Assembly: GCA_965153455.1 (NCBI GenBank)
Contig: OZ234501.1
Span: 5,208,001-5,272,000 of the forward strand
Origin: Sphagnum compactum
Lineage: Eukaryota > Bryophyta > Sphagnopsida > Sphagnales
Direction: 5' to 3'
DNA length: 64,000 bases
This document shows, piece after piece, positions 27,061 through 38,183 of this stretch. Position 1 is the first letter of the stretch; every line of letters starts with the position of its first letter. The translations under genes and the position numbers were made by a program. The notes under the pieces were generated by a model. The model saw only the letters and a program-made list of their open reading frames with translations. It ran no database searches and had not been told where the DNA came from.

Positions 27061-27335
27061 ATAATTTCCTATGTACCAGAAATTCACTGGAAAGTGTCAT
27101 TGTCATCTCAAATTCCACTCAGTTTCCAAAATAACTCTGAATATAACAGGAAGGAGGCAGACCTAAATGGTCAAAATGGTAGAGGCAAGAAATCAAAACT
27201 GTGGGCCGCTCCATGGCTTCTTTTTTCAGTAGTACCACATCTGCTAATGGTGCCCAGCTATGGTGGTGTAATAACACCACTACACAGGCAACAAGAAAAA
27301 TGAATTTTAGCAATTCACAAGACAGACTAATGGCC

Positions 27336-29495
27336 TCACCAATAATCCATGCATGAACAAAGACCATCCTCAAAGTGATGAAAGCGATTGGCATCCCTCA
27401 CAATGATTGCTCTCCCAACTATTTTTGAAATAAACTTTGTGGAATTGTGGCAATCTTCACAAACCCGCAGATTTTTTGTTATTTGGAGAGGAGTACCAGG
27501 GGCTGTGTTGATGAGCCCAAATGCAATAGCAAGTTTCTCACTATGGTGACAGAAATGAAACACCTTTTCTTCTTCTTCCACATCATGCAGAACAAATTTA
27601 GTAGGAGGCACGTACCCTGCATGGTGCATGAGCCCTGACAATCTCCGCAGTTCTGCATGAATTTCAATCATTTGTGGGTGGTCCTGATCCTCTACCACAA
27701 ATGTATGCACCTCATTATTCACTTCAATCCAGGTGCGACCTGGCTGTTTCTTTGCACCTTTTTCCTTTCTCTGCCTTTCAACATTCTCACAGAGATGCCT
27801 GTTGCTGGCAGCAGCGTAGATGTTTGACAGCAGTACATAACCAGCGGCATTTTGCGGCTCCATTTCAAGAATTCGTTCGGCAACAAGTTCTGCCATCTCC
27901 ATATTACCATGAATTCTGCAAGCACCAAGCAAAGCCTTCCATGCAGCCACAGAGGGTGTACAGGGCATTGCCTTGATAATATTCTCTGCCTCCTGTAGAT
28001 GGCCAGCACGGCCAAGAAGGTCAACCATGCAGGTGTAATGTTCTGACTTCGCAGAAATCATATAGTCTCTGAGCATTGAAGCATACAAGTGCATGCCTTC
28101 ATCCACCAGACCTGCATGGCTACAAGCTGACAGAAGACAAACAAAAGTGATCTCATTAGGTTGTACAACTTCTTCACACATGGATTCAAAACATTTAAGA
28201 GCTTCCCTACCATGCCCATGCATGGCACATCCTCCAAGTATGGCATTCCAAGTGACCACATCTCGAGATGGCATCTCATTGAACACTCTCCAAGCATCAT
28301 CCATGCTCCCACATTTTGCATACATGTCAACCAAGCTATTCCCCACAAAAACATGAGATTCAACCACTTTGAATGATCTCCACATGAGCACACCTGCCCT
28401 CTTCAAGGGCACCTATGCTGGCACATGCATTCAGGACCCCCACAAAAGTAACAGAGTCTGGTTGCACATTCTCGTGTTGCATTTGTCGAAATAGTTGCAG
28501 TGCCTTCTGCCCTTGCCCACATTTCACATGTCCCAATATCATGGCATTCCAAGTGACCACATCTCGAGATGACATCTTGTTGAACACTATCCAAGCATCC
28601 TCAATGCTGCCACATTTTGTATACATGTCGACCAAGCTATTCCCCACAAACACATGAGACTCACAACCACTTTGAATGATCTCCGCATGAGCACACCTGC
28701 CCTCTTTGAGGGCACCTATGCTGGCACATGCATTCAGGACCCCCACAAGTCCGGTTGCACATTCTCCTGTTGCATTTGTTGAAATAGTTGCAGTGCCTTC
28801 TGCCCTTGCCCACATTTCACATGTTCCAATATCATGGCATTCCAAGTGACCACATCTCGAGATGACATCTTGTTGAACACTATCCAAGCATCCTCAATGC
28901 TGCCACATTTTGCATACATGTTGACCAAGCTATTCCCCACAAACACATGAGACTCACAGCCACTTTGAATGATCTCCGCATGAGCACACCTGCCCTCTTC
29001 GAGGGCACCTATACTGACACATGCATTCAGCACCCCCATAAAAGTAACAGAGTTTGGGTGTACACCTTCCAGTTTCATTTGTCGAAATAATTCCAGTGCC
29101 TTCCGCCCTTGCCCACATTTCACATGCCCCAATACCATGGCATTCCAAGTGACCACATCTCGAGATGGCATATTGTGGAACACTCTCCAAGCATCCTCAA
29201 TGCTCCCACATTTTGCATACATGTCAATGAGGCTATTCCCCACAAAGACCTGAGACTCCAAACCACTTTCAATGATCTGCCCATGAACACACCTGCCCTC
29301 TTCAAGTCTTCCTAAACCAGCACATGCCTTAATCACCTGAACAAAAGTGAATATGTCAGGAGGCGTTCCTTCTCGTTGCATTTGCTGGAAAAGCTGCATT
29401 GCCTTCTGAAGTTGCCCATCCTTCACATATTTTGTAAGCTTGCAATTCCATGCAAAAGAATGCAATTGCACTGTGCCTGGTGCCAATGCAGCCAT
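27336..29495 (-). pseudogene. DYW-type pentatricopeptide repeat (RNA-editing) protein with two frame-breaking deletions
   Basis: PLS-class PPR proteins bind organelle transcripts, and their DYW domain deaminates target cytidines to uridines. The minus-strand locus opens at ATG 29495, with TAA in frame upstream, and reads PLS repeats ([32 protein letters not shown]). The E/E+ region ([18 protein letters not shown]) and a complete DYW domain follow, with HSEKLA, CEDCHN and the terminal DYW before the stop at 27336. The HxE and CxxC zinc/catalytic residues are present. Frame is lost near 28750 (10-base deletion) and changes again near 28370 (2-base deletion). Together they remove 12 bases, so the first and last parts share a frame, but the middle is shifted and the start frame hits a stop at 28734. 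No clear transit peptide is seen at this start. It could be a recent pseudogene, a gene with an unseen splice bypass, or an assembly error in near-identical repeats. Confidence 0.8.
28341..29243 (-). repeat. 303-bp tandem array of near-identical PLS triplets
   Basis: The ccccac landmark within the FVGNSL codons falls at 28341, 28642, 28935 and 29238. The spacings are 301, 293 and 303 bases. The intact unit is 303 bases (101 codons, one P-L-S triplet), and the shorter spacings expose deletions of 2 and 10 bases. Units are nearly identical at the DNA level, so they expanded recently or are homogenised by conversion or unequal exchange. Confidence 0.88.
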
Positions 29496-30540
29496 CTCTG
29501 CTGCCACCCATGGTGGGTTTCGTCGGCTGTCAATCCAGAGTCCTTCCCTGTTTTCTTATGAGTGAAATCCGGGTACCTTTCATTTGACTACAACAAAGAT
29601 CCAGGTCAAAGCTGATCAGTCATTTATTCTCCACATCCCAGGCACAAATGTTACCATAAGAACAGAGAAAGCCACACTGACCTTCTCAATCAGCATATTG
29701 CATCTACTTACCTTCTCCAGCCTACTACCATTATCCCAGCAGTGCAAAGGATGTGAAAGAACTTCTGCCATCATTTAGATCACAGCAGGATAGCAACCAA
29801 GAGAGAGCAGCAAAATTGACGTCAACAAGACAGGTGAATTCTGACAGGATTGATGCTCAGTTACCTTCTTAGATCTGTGATCCCACCATTGCGAAGGATC
29901 CAAAAAGAACTCCCGCCACCGTTTCTCTCTCTGACCTACAGGGACTGCAGAAAAAACTTCCTTTCAAAATCATATAGTTTGATCACATAGAAGCCACCGC
30001 GAGGTTCTGCGTCTTGCACAGAAGGTGTCCAATTTTTCAATTTGCTTCCGACGAGATTTAGGTCAAAAGCTTTAGGCAAATAAACCAACCACGCACACGT
30101 ACTGTGAGAAGGACTGGGAAAAGAAGGCAGGAGACAAACACAGAGAGAGGAAGAACACGAAATTTTACAATTGCCGTGATCTCTGATTGCCGCCTCTGTT
30201 TCTATCCCGTGTGCTCTGGGAAGAAGTGCGGTGCACTGCAATTTTTGTTGATGGGTAAAGTAGAATTGCACACAGACGCGTAGCAGCAAGCTGTTCCTGA
30301 GCGACCTCCCTCTTCTCCATGTGGTGGTGGAGCTGTTGCTACTGCTGCTGCTTTTGTGGTCAAGCAAAGAGTCAAATGTTGTACATGGCAATTTCACTTG
30401 CTGCACTATTGATGAAGACATTGCTGCTCGCAGAAACATTGGCAATTGCTCTCTCTCACTCTCTCTACTCGCAATCCAAGCGCATCCCAAGTAAACCTCA
30501 ATGCAATTCCGTCTGGAGCGTCCGAAGTTTCGAAAATACA

Positions 30541-31082
30541 TTAGAGTTATCCGTAAAGTCACCCTCATCTGTTTCACCCCCTATCTCCTCTCTATCGCCC
30601 CCTATCCCCTCTTCCAGTGGTATCCGCAAAGTAAGGAAATTTTATAAAATCTACAATATGAAATGCTTAAACTCAACATTTAATGCACAAGGTTCTAGAG
30701 TAATTATAGTAGTTGTACAGATAGGAGCAGTGAAAATATATGTAGCAGCAGTGCAGGCGCTCAGGAAAAAGGAAACACAGGATGAAACTCAGTTTACCAC
30801 CAAAATTGGTGGAAAACTCAACATTTAATGCACAAGGTTCTAGAGTAATTATAGTAGTTGTACAGATAGGAGCAGTGAAAATATATGTAGCGGCAGTGCA
30901 GGCGCTCAGGAAAAAGGAAACACAGGATGAAAAACTCAGTTTACCACCAAAATTGGTGGAAAACTAGTTTGGGTCCCAGTTATTTCCTTTTGTAAAATTT
31001 TCATTCCCAGTTCCGCGTTTGATGGCATATTATGCCGGCCGTTCTCACCCTCTAATCGCCTGACTTTACGGATAACTCTATT
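30541..31082. mobile_element. MITE-like element with 20-bp terminal inverted repeats
   Basis: TAGAGTTATCCGTAAAGTCA at 30541-30560 is repeated in inverse complement at 31063-31082. If the outer TA is taken as a target duplication, the ends are 18-base inverted repeats, as in Tc1/mariner-type MITEs. It has no transposase. Inside lies a 145-base tandem duplication. The segment from about 30617 to 30780 has a clear inverse-orientation relative at 49080-49258, which supports a dispersed repeat family. It lies about 1.05 kb upstream of the PPR start. Confidence 0.6.
30670..30964. repeat. 145-bp tandem duplication inside the MITE-like element
   Basis: A unit starting aactcaacatttaatgcaca at 30670 repeats at 30815, almost base for base. 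The differences I see are one substitution (agcagc against agcggc) and two extra A residues in the second copy. The high identity shows the duplication is recent. The open frames across it are a by-product of the repeat. Confidence 0.92.
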
Positions 31083-34000
31083 ATTAATACAAAATAAATC
31101 ATAAATAACGGATCCACATGTGAACACTGTACACGTTTATAGCTTTGTGTACCTCCACTTGGTCAATAGCATTAGTCCTAGTCCATTAATCATTCACTTG
31201 GTGTTCACATTTTATTTTTTTATTTTGTTAGAAATTCACCTGGGCTCCATGCTGCAGCAGACTACTGATCAATTAATGAACAAAAAAAGAATTGATTTTC
31301 TAAGTAATAATTAAGTTTCATTTTGAATGAAAATATTATATAACATTGTGTGCAATTGAACTTGATTTGAATTGAAGTTCAATTCAATTTAGATTTAATT
31401 AAATTCAAGTTCAATTCAAGTTAGATTTAATGAAATTGAAGTGAATTGTATTTGAATTTACTTCCAATTCAATTGAAAAAAAAGGGATGCAAACAATGGA
31501 AAAGATATTGAAAATTTGTTTGTGAATATGGTGTTGAGAAAAACAATTAAGACATAGATTTGAAAGGACATAATTTCATGTCTCTTTGCTTGGGAATGGA
31601 TTAAATAGATTTCAATGAATTGCCATCACTAAATTTTGTAACACATTTTAGTTGGGATGTGACCATTACCATCAATAGGTTGAGCCAAGGCATTCACAAC
31701 ATGACCCAAATTAGAAACATAATTTGTTGGGATTGTGGGATTTCTTTTTTTCAAAATAGTTATTGTAATGTGTAGAAAGAACCCATATTGCTAGGTTAGT
31801 CGGATGTGTCATGTAGTGCATTATAGTCACAAAAGGTTCAAGCTTAAATTTGAATTGAGTGGTAACACCAGTTTATAGCCCCATAAACATGGCAACTCCA
31901 TTTGATGTAAAACAAATCAACTTGTTGCCATCTAATTAGTTGTCAAGCCTCCATATTCCATCAAAGATTACACAATTAATCAGTTAGGTCAAATTATCAA
32001 CATTACTTCCACCAATCACTTTTTTCATATTCAACAAAAATGGCATCCTTTCTTGCTAGCATCCTTTGAAAGTCATCAACAACATTATGCATGAACATTA
32101 CACCAAGACTTATAATCAATTGTGGTAATTTCATCATAACTGATAGCAAGGTGCCTGACCTTTTATACAACAACTTTGGTAAATTCAATGACAATGCAAT
32201 GCATGTTTTTAGCCATTTGTTAGCTGGTGGAATCAAACTAATATTTATGCAGCATGTTTTTCACCTTAAAGATATCAAGGAGTTATTTCATGTTCTCATA
32301 ATTTGTCAATAATTGGCCAAGTTTCAAAAGCCAAAATATGGCAACAAATTGAATGAAGTTATGCTTCTTTTCAGTAATTTCATTAGAAACAACCATCATT
32401 TCAACAATGTTATTTTTATCTCTACTAGTTCACAACCATTCATTCTTGGCATGTTGATTGCTAATAAACACGAAATATTGGCCCACTATAAATCTAGGGC
32501 ATGTGATCTTTCATTTCCGTTTATTTGCATGTTTCACAAACTGTCAAATTTTAGGAACCAATAAATTTTCCCCACCATCAACCTCATTACAAACTTTGTA
32601 GTGAACCATGTTGAAATTTCCATCACACCCAACCATAACTTTAGCCCAAGGTAACTTTGTAACTCACGCCTTTTGAAAAATTCAATTTAATTTCCATTCC
32701 TTTCCATGTCTTTTTTTTTATGCAAGTTTGGGATTTGGAGATTGAAAATTGAAAAGCTCATTAGAAGCTGATGGTGATAAGGGAGACATAAACATAATTT
32801 GAGATGATAAAACTATGTTTACAAAACAAGGAGGCCCAATGTCACAAATGTTAATGTCATGGGGTTCATTCATTTGAATGTTCATCCATGATTTGTAATA
32901 AATTTGTACTTAACTTTTAATTTAGTTTCAATCCACTCTCAGTTAGATTTTAATTAAATTTTAATTCACTTTCATTTGACTCATACTTTATTTTCAATTG
33001 ACTGTTAGTTCATTCTTAGTTAAGTCTTAGTTCATTTTTAACTAACTTTCAATTCACTTTTAATTAATTATTAATTTATTTTTAATTAAATTTAAGTTCA
33101 TTTTTAGTTGAGTTTTAATTCACTCTTAGTTGAGTCTTAGTTCATTCATAGTTCACACATGGGTGCACATGGGTGAACATGGGCCACATGTAGATTAAAA
33201 GTTTTTTGAAAAACTTGTTTGAGTTAGGTGTTAAAAGGTATAAATAAAGATAGAATTCCTCATTATTTTTATTCTGTTTAACACCATTTTTAGGCACGAT
33301 CTTACATCATAGTCTTATCATATTCTTTTCATGTTCATGTTTGCATATGTTAACATAATAAAAATTTGTTTTCACATTTGTTTTACACATCTTATATTTT
33401 TGTTTTTTGTTTTTGTGTTTTTGTTTTTGAACCACATAATCTTATCTTATTCCTTGTTTGAAATTTAAACTTCAACCTTTTTTTTAGCCTTTGTTATTGT
33501 GGTTTTTCATGTCCTTAACATTCAACACTAAAAAACAATTTATATTTAAACCCCATTGGTGGTTACGACAAATTCATCACAAAAACCTTCAACAATAGGA
33601 AGAAAAAAGTTCAATGCTACAACAAACCCTAAACCTTAAACAACTTGATAAATAGAAAATGAACAGAAATGAAAAAAAAAACTTGACTTTACAATAACTT
33701 TGAACAAATGCACTGATGACGGTGAATAAACATGAAAAAAAGAAGCTTGACGTTCCAACAAAGTTGTAAACCCTAAGAAAATTATAAGCAAACATGAAAA
33801 GAAGAACTTCACTACTCCAACAAACCCTAAACCTTGAACAAACGATGAACAAACAAAAAAGGAAGAAGTTCAACATTACCACAAAGTTATAAACCTTAAA
33901 CTGTGAATAATGATGAGCAAATTGGAAGAGAAAACCCTTGATGTTCTAGCAAACAATGAACAAACATGAAAAGAAAAAGTTCAATATTCCAAAAAACCTT

Positions 34001-34850
34001 AAACCCTAGGAGCAAACACGATGAACAAACAATGAATAGACACCTTTAACAACACAATGAACAATCAATGAAAGGAATAAAAGCTTACTAAGTAAGGTAT
34101 TTCTTTGTAATGTAAAGACTAGGAAGATCCTGAAAAATATTCAACTTGCCAAGTAAAGAGGGAAAGGAGCAAATTTAACTAGATGTCAAAACCTCGGTTG
34201 CGTGCTCCTTTCCATTTCCAATGGCCTTCAGTTTGATGCCATGAAAAAGCAATCTTCATGTTGCCTTTTCCCATTGGCAAAACTAAGGAATAATGTTCAC
34301 AATATCCATCATGTTTGTAGCTTCAAGTTCCAATGCTACAACTTGTTGTTAACATACAATCCTTTGTAGAGGTAACTCACAACAACAAACTAAAAGTTCA
34401 CAAAAGCAACAATTCTTTGTAAAAATATGTAGACAATGATTCATAACAACAAAATGAAGAACTAATGAGACGACAATGAAGAAGGATGTAAAATGTTTTC
34501 AAGTGTGATGTCACCTCGCAAAAAGTAAAAGTAAGGTGACTACAAAGTTTACAAAAAAGGAGAAGGGATAGCAATGGAGCTGGATGTGAGGTGGTCACTT
34601 GTCAACATCAATGAAACTAACAACAAACATATGCAACTTAACAACAAATATAGACAACTTGTGATGAGACAAGATCAACCCCTCTGTATTTTCAAAACCT
34701 AGCAAATCCAAATCCACGGTAGCCCTAGATCCAACAGTTAGGAATTTGATGAATTCTTCATTATAAGCCCATCCCATTTAACAAGGGGGAAGAATAGGCC
34801 ACTGAGATCTCACCACTTGACTTTAACAACCCAGCCTAGAAATGCCAAGA
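31083..34850. other. AT-rich intergenic DNA with simple and degenerate repeats
   Basis: No gene is recognised. At 31360-31480 TTCAATTCAA-type words recur. At 32890-33155 there is a degenerate array of short ttttaattcactt/cttagttgagt units. A plus-strand stretch at 32091-32564, open apart from one TAA near 32310, and a minus-strand frame at 32003-32236 look faintly protein-like but match nothing I know; they could be transposon remains. From 33590 to 34080, repeated words around aacaaaccctaaaccttaaac and gaacaaacatgaaaagaa make an irregular repeat block. Confidence 0.4.
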
Positions 34851-34861
34851 TTCTTTTGGCA

Positions 34862-37800
34862 AAGGTTGATGCAAATGAGAAAGAAAACAAGGAATAGGCA
34901 TCCTTGCATGGAGTACAAGGGTTTCCAATGCTGAAGCTTTTTTGAGATCGTGGCAAAAATGTGATGCATTACAACTGGCCACAGGATGCTGAAGGCATTG
35001 TGTCCTATGCGAAGCAGATGGCAGGTCCACCATCACAGTTACTTTCTTCCCTTGACCAAACTGAGATGATTATCAAGGAAAATCCTCATACTGTGGTATG
35101 CCCAAATGAAAACCCACCTCTAAACATTTGATTTCATTTATTGGTTTTTTTGTGTCACATGTTTATCTCAAACTTGGAGGAATTTGAGTTTTCGTGAAGA
35201 GAATTGGCTACTGACTGAGGTGTTCAGGATATGGTCATTGATCAATTGAACAGTAATGGTGGGGCAGTTGTCAATTGGTGCTTTGTGCAGGTTGGTGTGT
35301 TCAAGGACCTTGAAAGCAAAGAGTGTAAAGACTTTCTCAGTGTAGTAGATGAGCTCCACTCAAAGTACAATTTCACTCACACATTGGATAGCTCATGTGT
35401 GTCCCATACAAGTGCTGATCTTGTGGTCCCTGGAGTCCATCTTTACAAGAATTTTGGTGAGGGCTTCAATGATGCCACTGTAGGTTCTGTCACCCCCAAT
35501 TTTTTTGGTGCCATGAATTTTGGGTCTTGTTCTGTTACATTTTGAAATTCAACCCTAACCATATCTTGGTTTCAAAATGATGTGTACAGGATTTATCATG
35601 GAGGGCTTGATGATTTTCCTGGAAGCAAATGGTGTGCCTATTGTTTTGGAAATGAATAAAGACCCCTCAAATCATGCATCTTTGGTCAAAATTTTCAATG
35701 GTGTGGGAACCAAAGTAGGCTCAGCAGGGCTCAAAACAATGTTCTGGTTCAATTTTTGTTTTTGCTCATTCATGAGTTGTTGCAGAAAAACTGTTTCAGT
35801 GTTATTTTAGTATTGTATCTTAACATTGGTGTGGGTTGTGCTCGTGCCTGGGAGCTAGGTGTTTCTTTTCCTGGACTTGAAAGGTGAGAGGGTGGATGAA
35901 TACCAAACTGCATATGAGGAGGATCTGGCAAAAGCCTCACAACCAAAAGTCATCAAAGTTTCTTATTGCTGATGCAGCTGAAAATGAAAATGTATTGAAG
36001 GCAATGCATTAATACAATGGTTGTTGTTCCATTTTTGTCCTTTGGCACCTACAAAAGCTATGTAACCTGATGTCTTAGAAGTGTCAAACACCATCTTTGG
36101 ACAACAAGTTGGACATGAATGCAAATTCTCAAAAAAACAACAATGTAAAAAAAGCAGTGTAAAAAAAGAATGTGTCTCAAGTCTCAAACCCTCATGTTAA
36201 AGTCCAGTAAAGGCTTGGCATGAACTGCAATGAATCTGGTGCTGGTTGGTCTCCACTAAGTCTTTGATGGGTTGGTTGGGAAATCTTGGCTTTTTCAGTA
36301 GTGTATTTCTCAGATTTCAACGAAGGCAAGTAGATCTGGTACATAGAATGCAGAGGTCATGGCTAGAGTATGCAACAAGTCTTTGAAAGTTTGTGCCTGG
36401 AAGTGATTAAATTGGTGAATTGGGTCTCTCATTTTGTGAGTTCATGAAAAATGGTATTTTGGGATAATCGAAGACAAGGTGCCAGCAATTGTGGTTCGAG
36501 GGAAAGATAACAGTGGGCAGTATCTAGAACAGGATATTAAAGCTTCAGAGCCATTACCCCTTTGGCTGCAAGATTACTTAGTACAGAAATTAACTCTCCA
36601 ATGTCCCTGATCTTTTTTTCCAAAAATGCTAAGTTTCTTTTCAGAATTGCTCATTCTTCAGTGCTAAGGGTGATGCATTGTGTCCATTGTATAATACAAA
36701 TACAGAATCGATGGATTTGTATTATCTGCTTTTGTTTGTATTATAGTTTGGCCTCCCTCTCCATCAGTAGAAAGGGGTGCATGCAATTATTACCTGTTAC
36801 TGATGAGCAGGATGGAAATTGGACCCACATCTGAAGTCTAAGGAAATTCCTGAAAAGAATGAGGAGCCAGTGAAGGTTGTGGCGAGGAAGGCACTTGACA
36901 ATATGGTGTTGGAGTCCAGCAAGAAAGGTACATGCACCAAGATTGTTTTTGACATGACTATGAAAACTCTGAAAAGTCCCCAACTACCCTGCCGATTGTT
37001 ATTGCAAATGCTAAGTTCCAAAATGAGTATTATGTTGTAATACTTCCAACTGTTTGAAGTGTCTAATGTTGATGTATATTAACCCACGTACAATTTATAA
37101 CTTCTAGATTCACCCCTGTAGTTTTGCCAGTTTCTTCTGTTTTTATAATCAAACACAGAAGGATTTGTAGATCTAGGAACTCACATGAACAACAATAGGG
37201 TTTATATTTCATGAAAAACTAAGGTACTAGATATTCACATTCCACACCCTCATAACTTTGTGAGTTTCTCCCTTGTTTTGTATTTCACAGAAGGATTTAT
37301 AGATCTAATAACTCACATCAATAACAACAGGGTTCAAATTCCATCAATTTTGGGTTATTCACATCCCGAGATATGGAGTTCGCAGTTTGCACATGGGGTT
37401 TCTGCTAACATGGGATTATCTACATGCATCAATTTTCTGTCATCTCAGTGTTTCTGTACAACCAAGTGCTTCATTCTCTCTCTCTCTCTCTCTGTCTTGC
37501 AGTCTTGCAAGGCACAGATAAAACCACTGAACGGAAATCCCTGGCTTTGTCTGCTCTGAACACTATGGAAATCTCTGCCTCTGTAGTGTCTGAGTCTTCC
37601 CATTGCTTGTATGAATGCAGGGACACAGTTTGGCATTGTCTTTGCAATCTCATAGATATGGAACAGAAAGGCCACTAACGCTATGGAAGAAATTTGCAGT
37701 TCCTGTGGCTCCAAATTTCCAAAGCAACATATATATATTACATGGTTTGTCCATCAGTGTCGAATATGTTTTTGCTTATAGTTTCTGACACTGATGCTAA

Positions 37801-38010
37801 GGTTTTCTTCCTCCAATTGCCAACAGGATGGAACAACAAATGATATATATACCAGCAACAATATTTGAGGTGAAGGGATTTCCCACCCTTTATTGCATAC
37901 AGCAGCTGGTGAAACATTCTATACGAAGGTGACCGCAGTAAAGGAGACCTGATTAATTTTGTGAACAAGCACAGGAGTGATACACCCAAGACAGCGGTTC
38001 TGTTGACAAC
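34862..38010 (+). pseudogene. Protein disulfide isomerase (PDI) pseudogene
   Basis: PDI forms and rearranges disulfides in the ER with a-b-b'-a' thioredoxin folds. Decayed exons lie in correct order. 34862-35095 is the end of the a domain (VDANEKENKE, stop, then GVQGFPMLKLF, stop, DAEGIVSYAKQMAGPPSQL), followed by a GTATGC donor. 35291-35505 is the b domain ([32 protein letters not shown]). 35600-35760 is b' (GVPIVLEMNKDPSNHASLVK). 36819-36928 is the start of a' (IPEKNEEPVKVVARKALDNM). 37800-38010 is the end of a' (KGFPTLY, frame change, LYEGDRSKGDLINFVNKH). Premature stops, frame changes and the absence of any CGHC active-site exon show it is dead. Intron positions remain, so it arose from a genomic copy, not a retrocopy. 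N-terminal exons and the ER signal are not seen. Confidence 0.82.
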
Positions 38011-38183
38011 AATTTACAGGATGACTATGAAACATTGGGACTTTTATCTTTTCAGCTATAGCAAAGGGTAAAGTGCTTGCAGTTCTCATAAATTGTATGA
38101 CAGCCAGAAAGACATCTCACCTAGGTCAGCCAATTAATCGGAGAGTAAGTCTCCAGAAGAATCTGATGGAATTGTCTTTTCTC

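Noticed and set aside
28734-29507. Start of the PPR frame at 29507
   Set aside because: That codon is GTG; the first ATG in frame is 29495, with a stop upstream.
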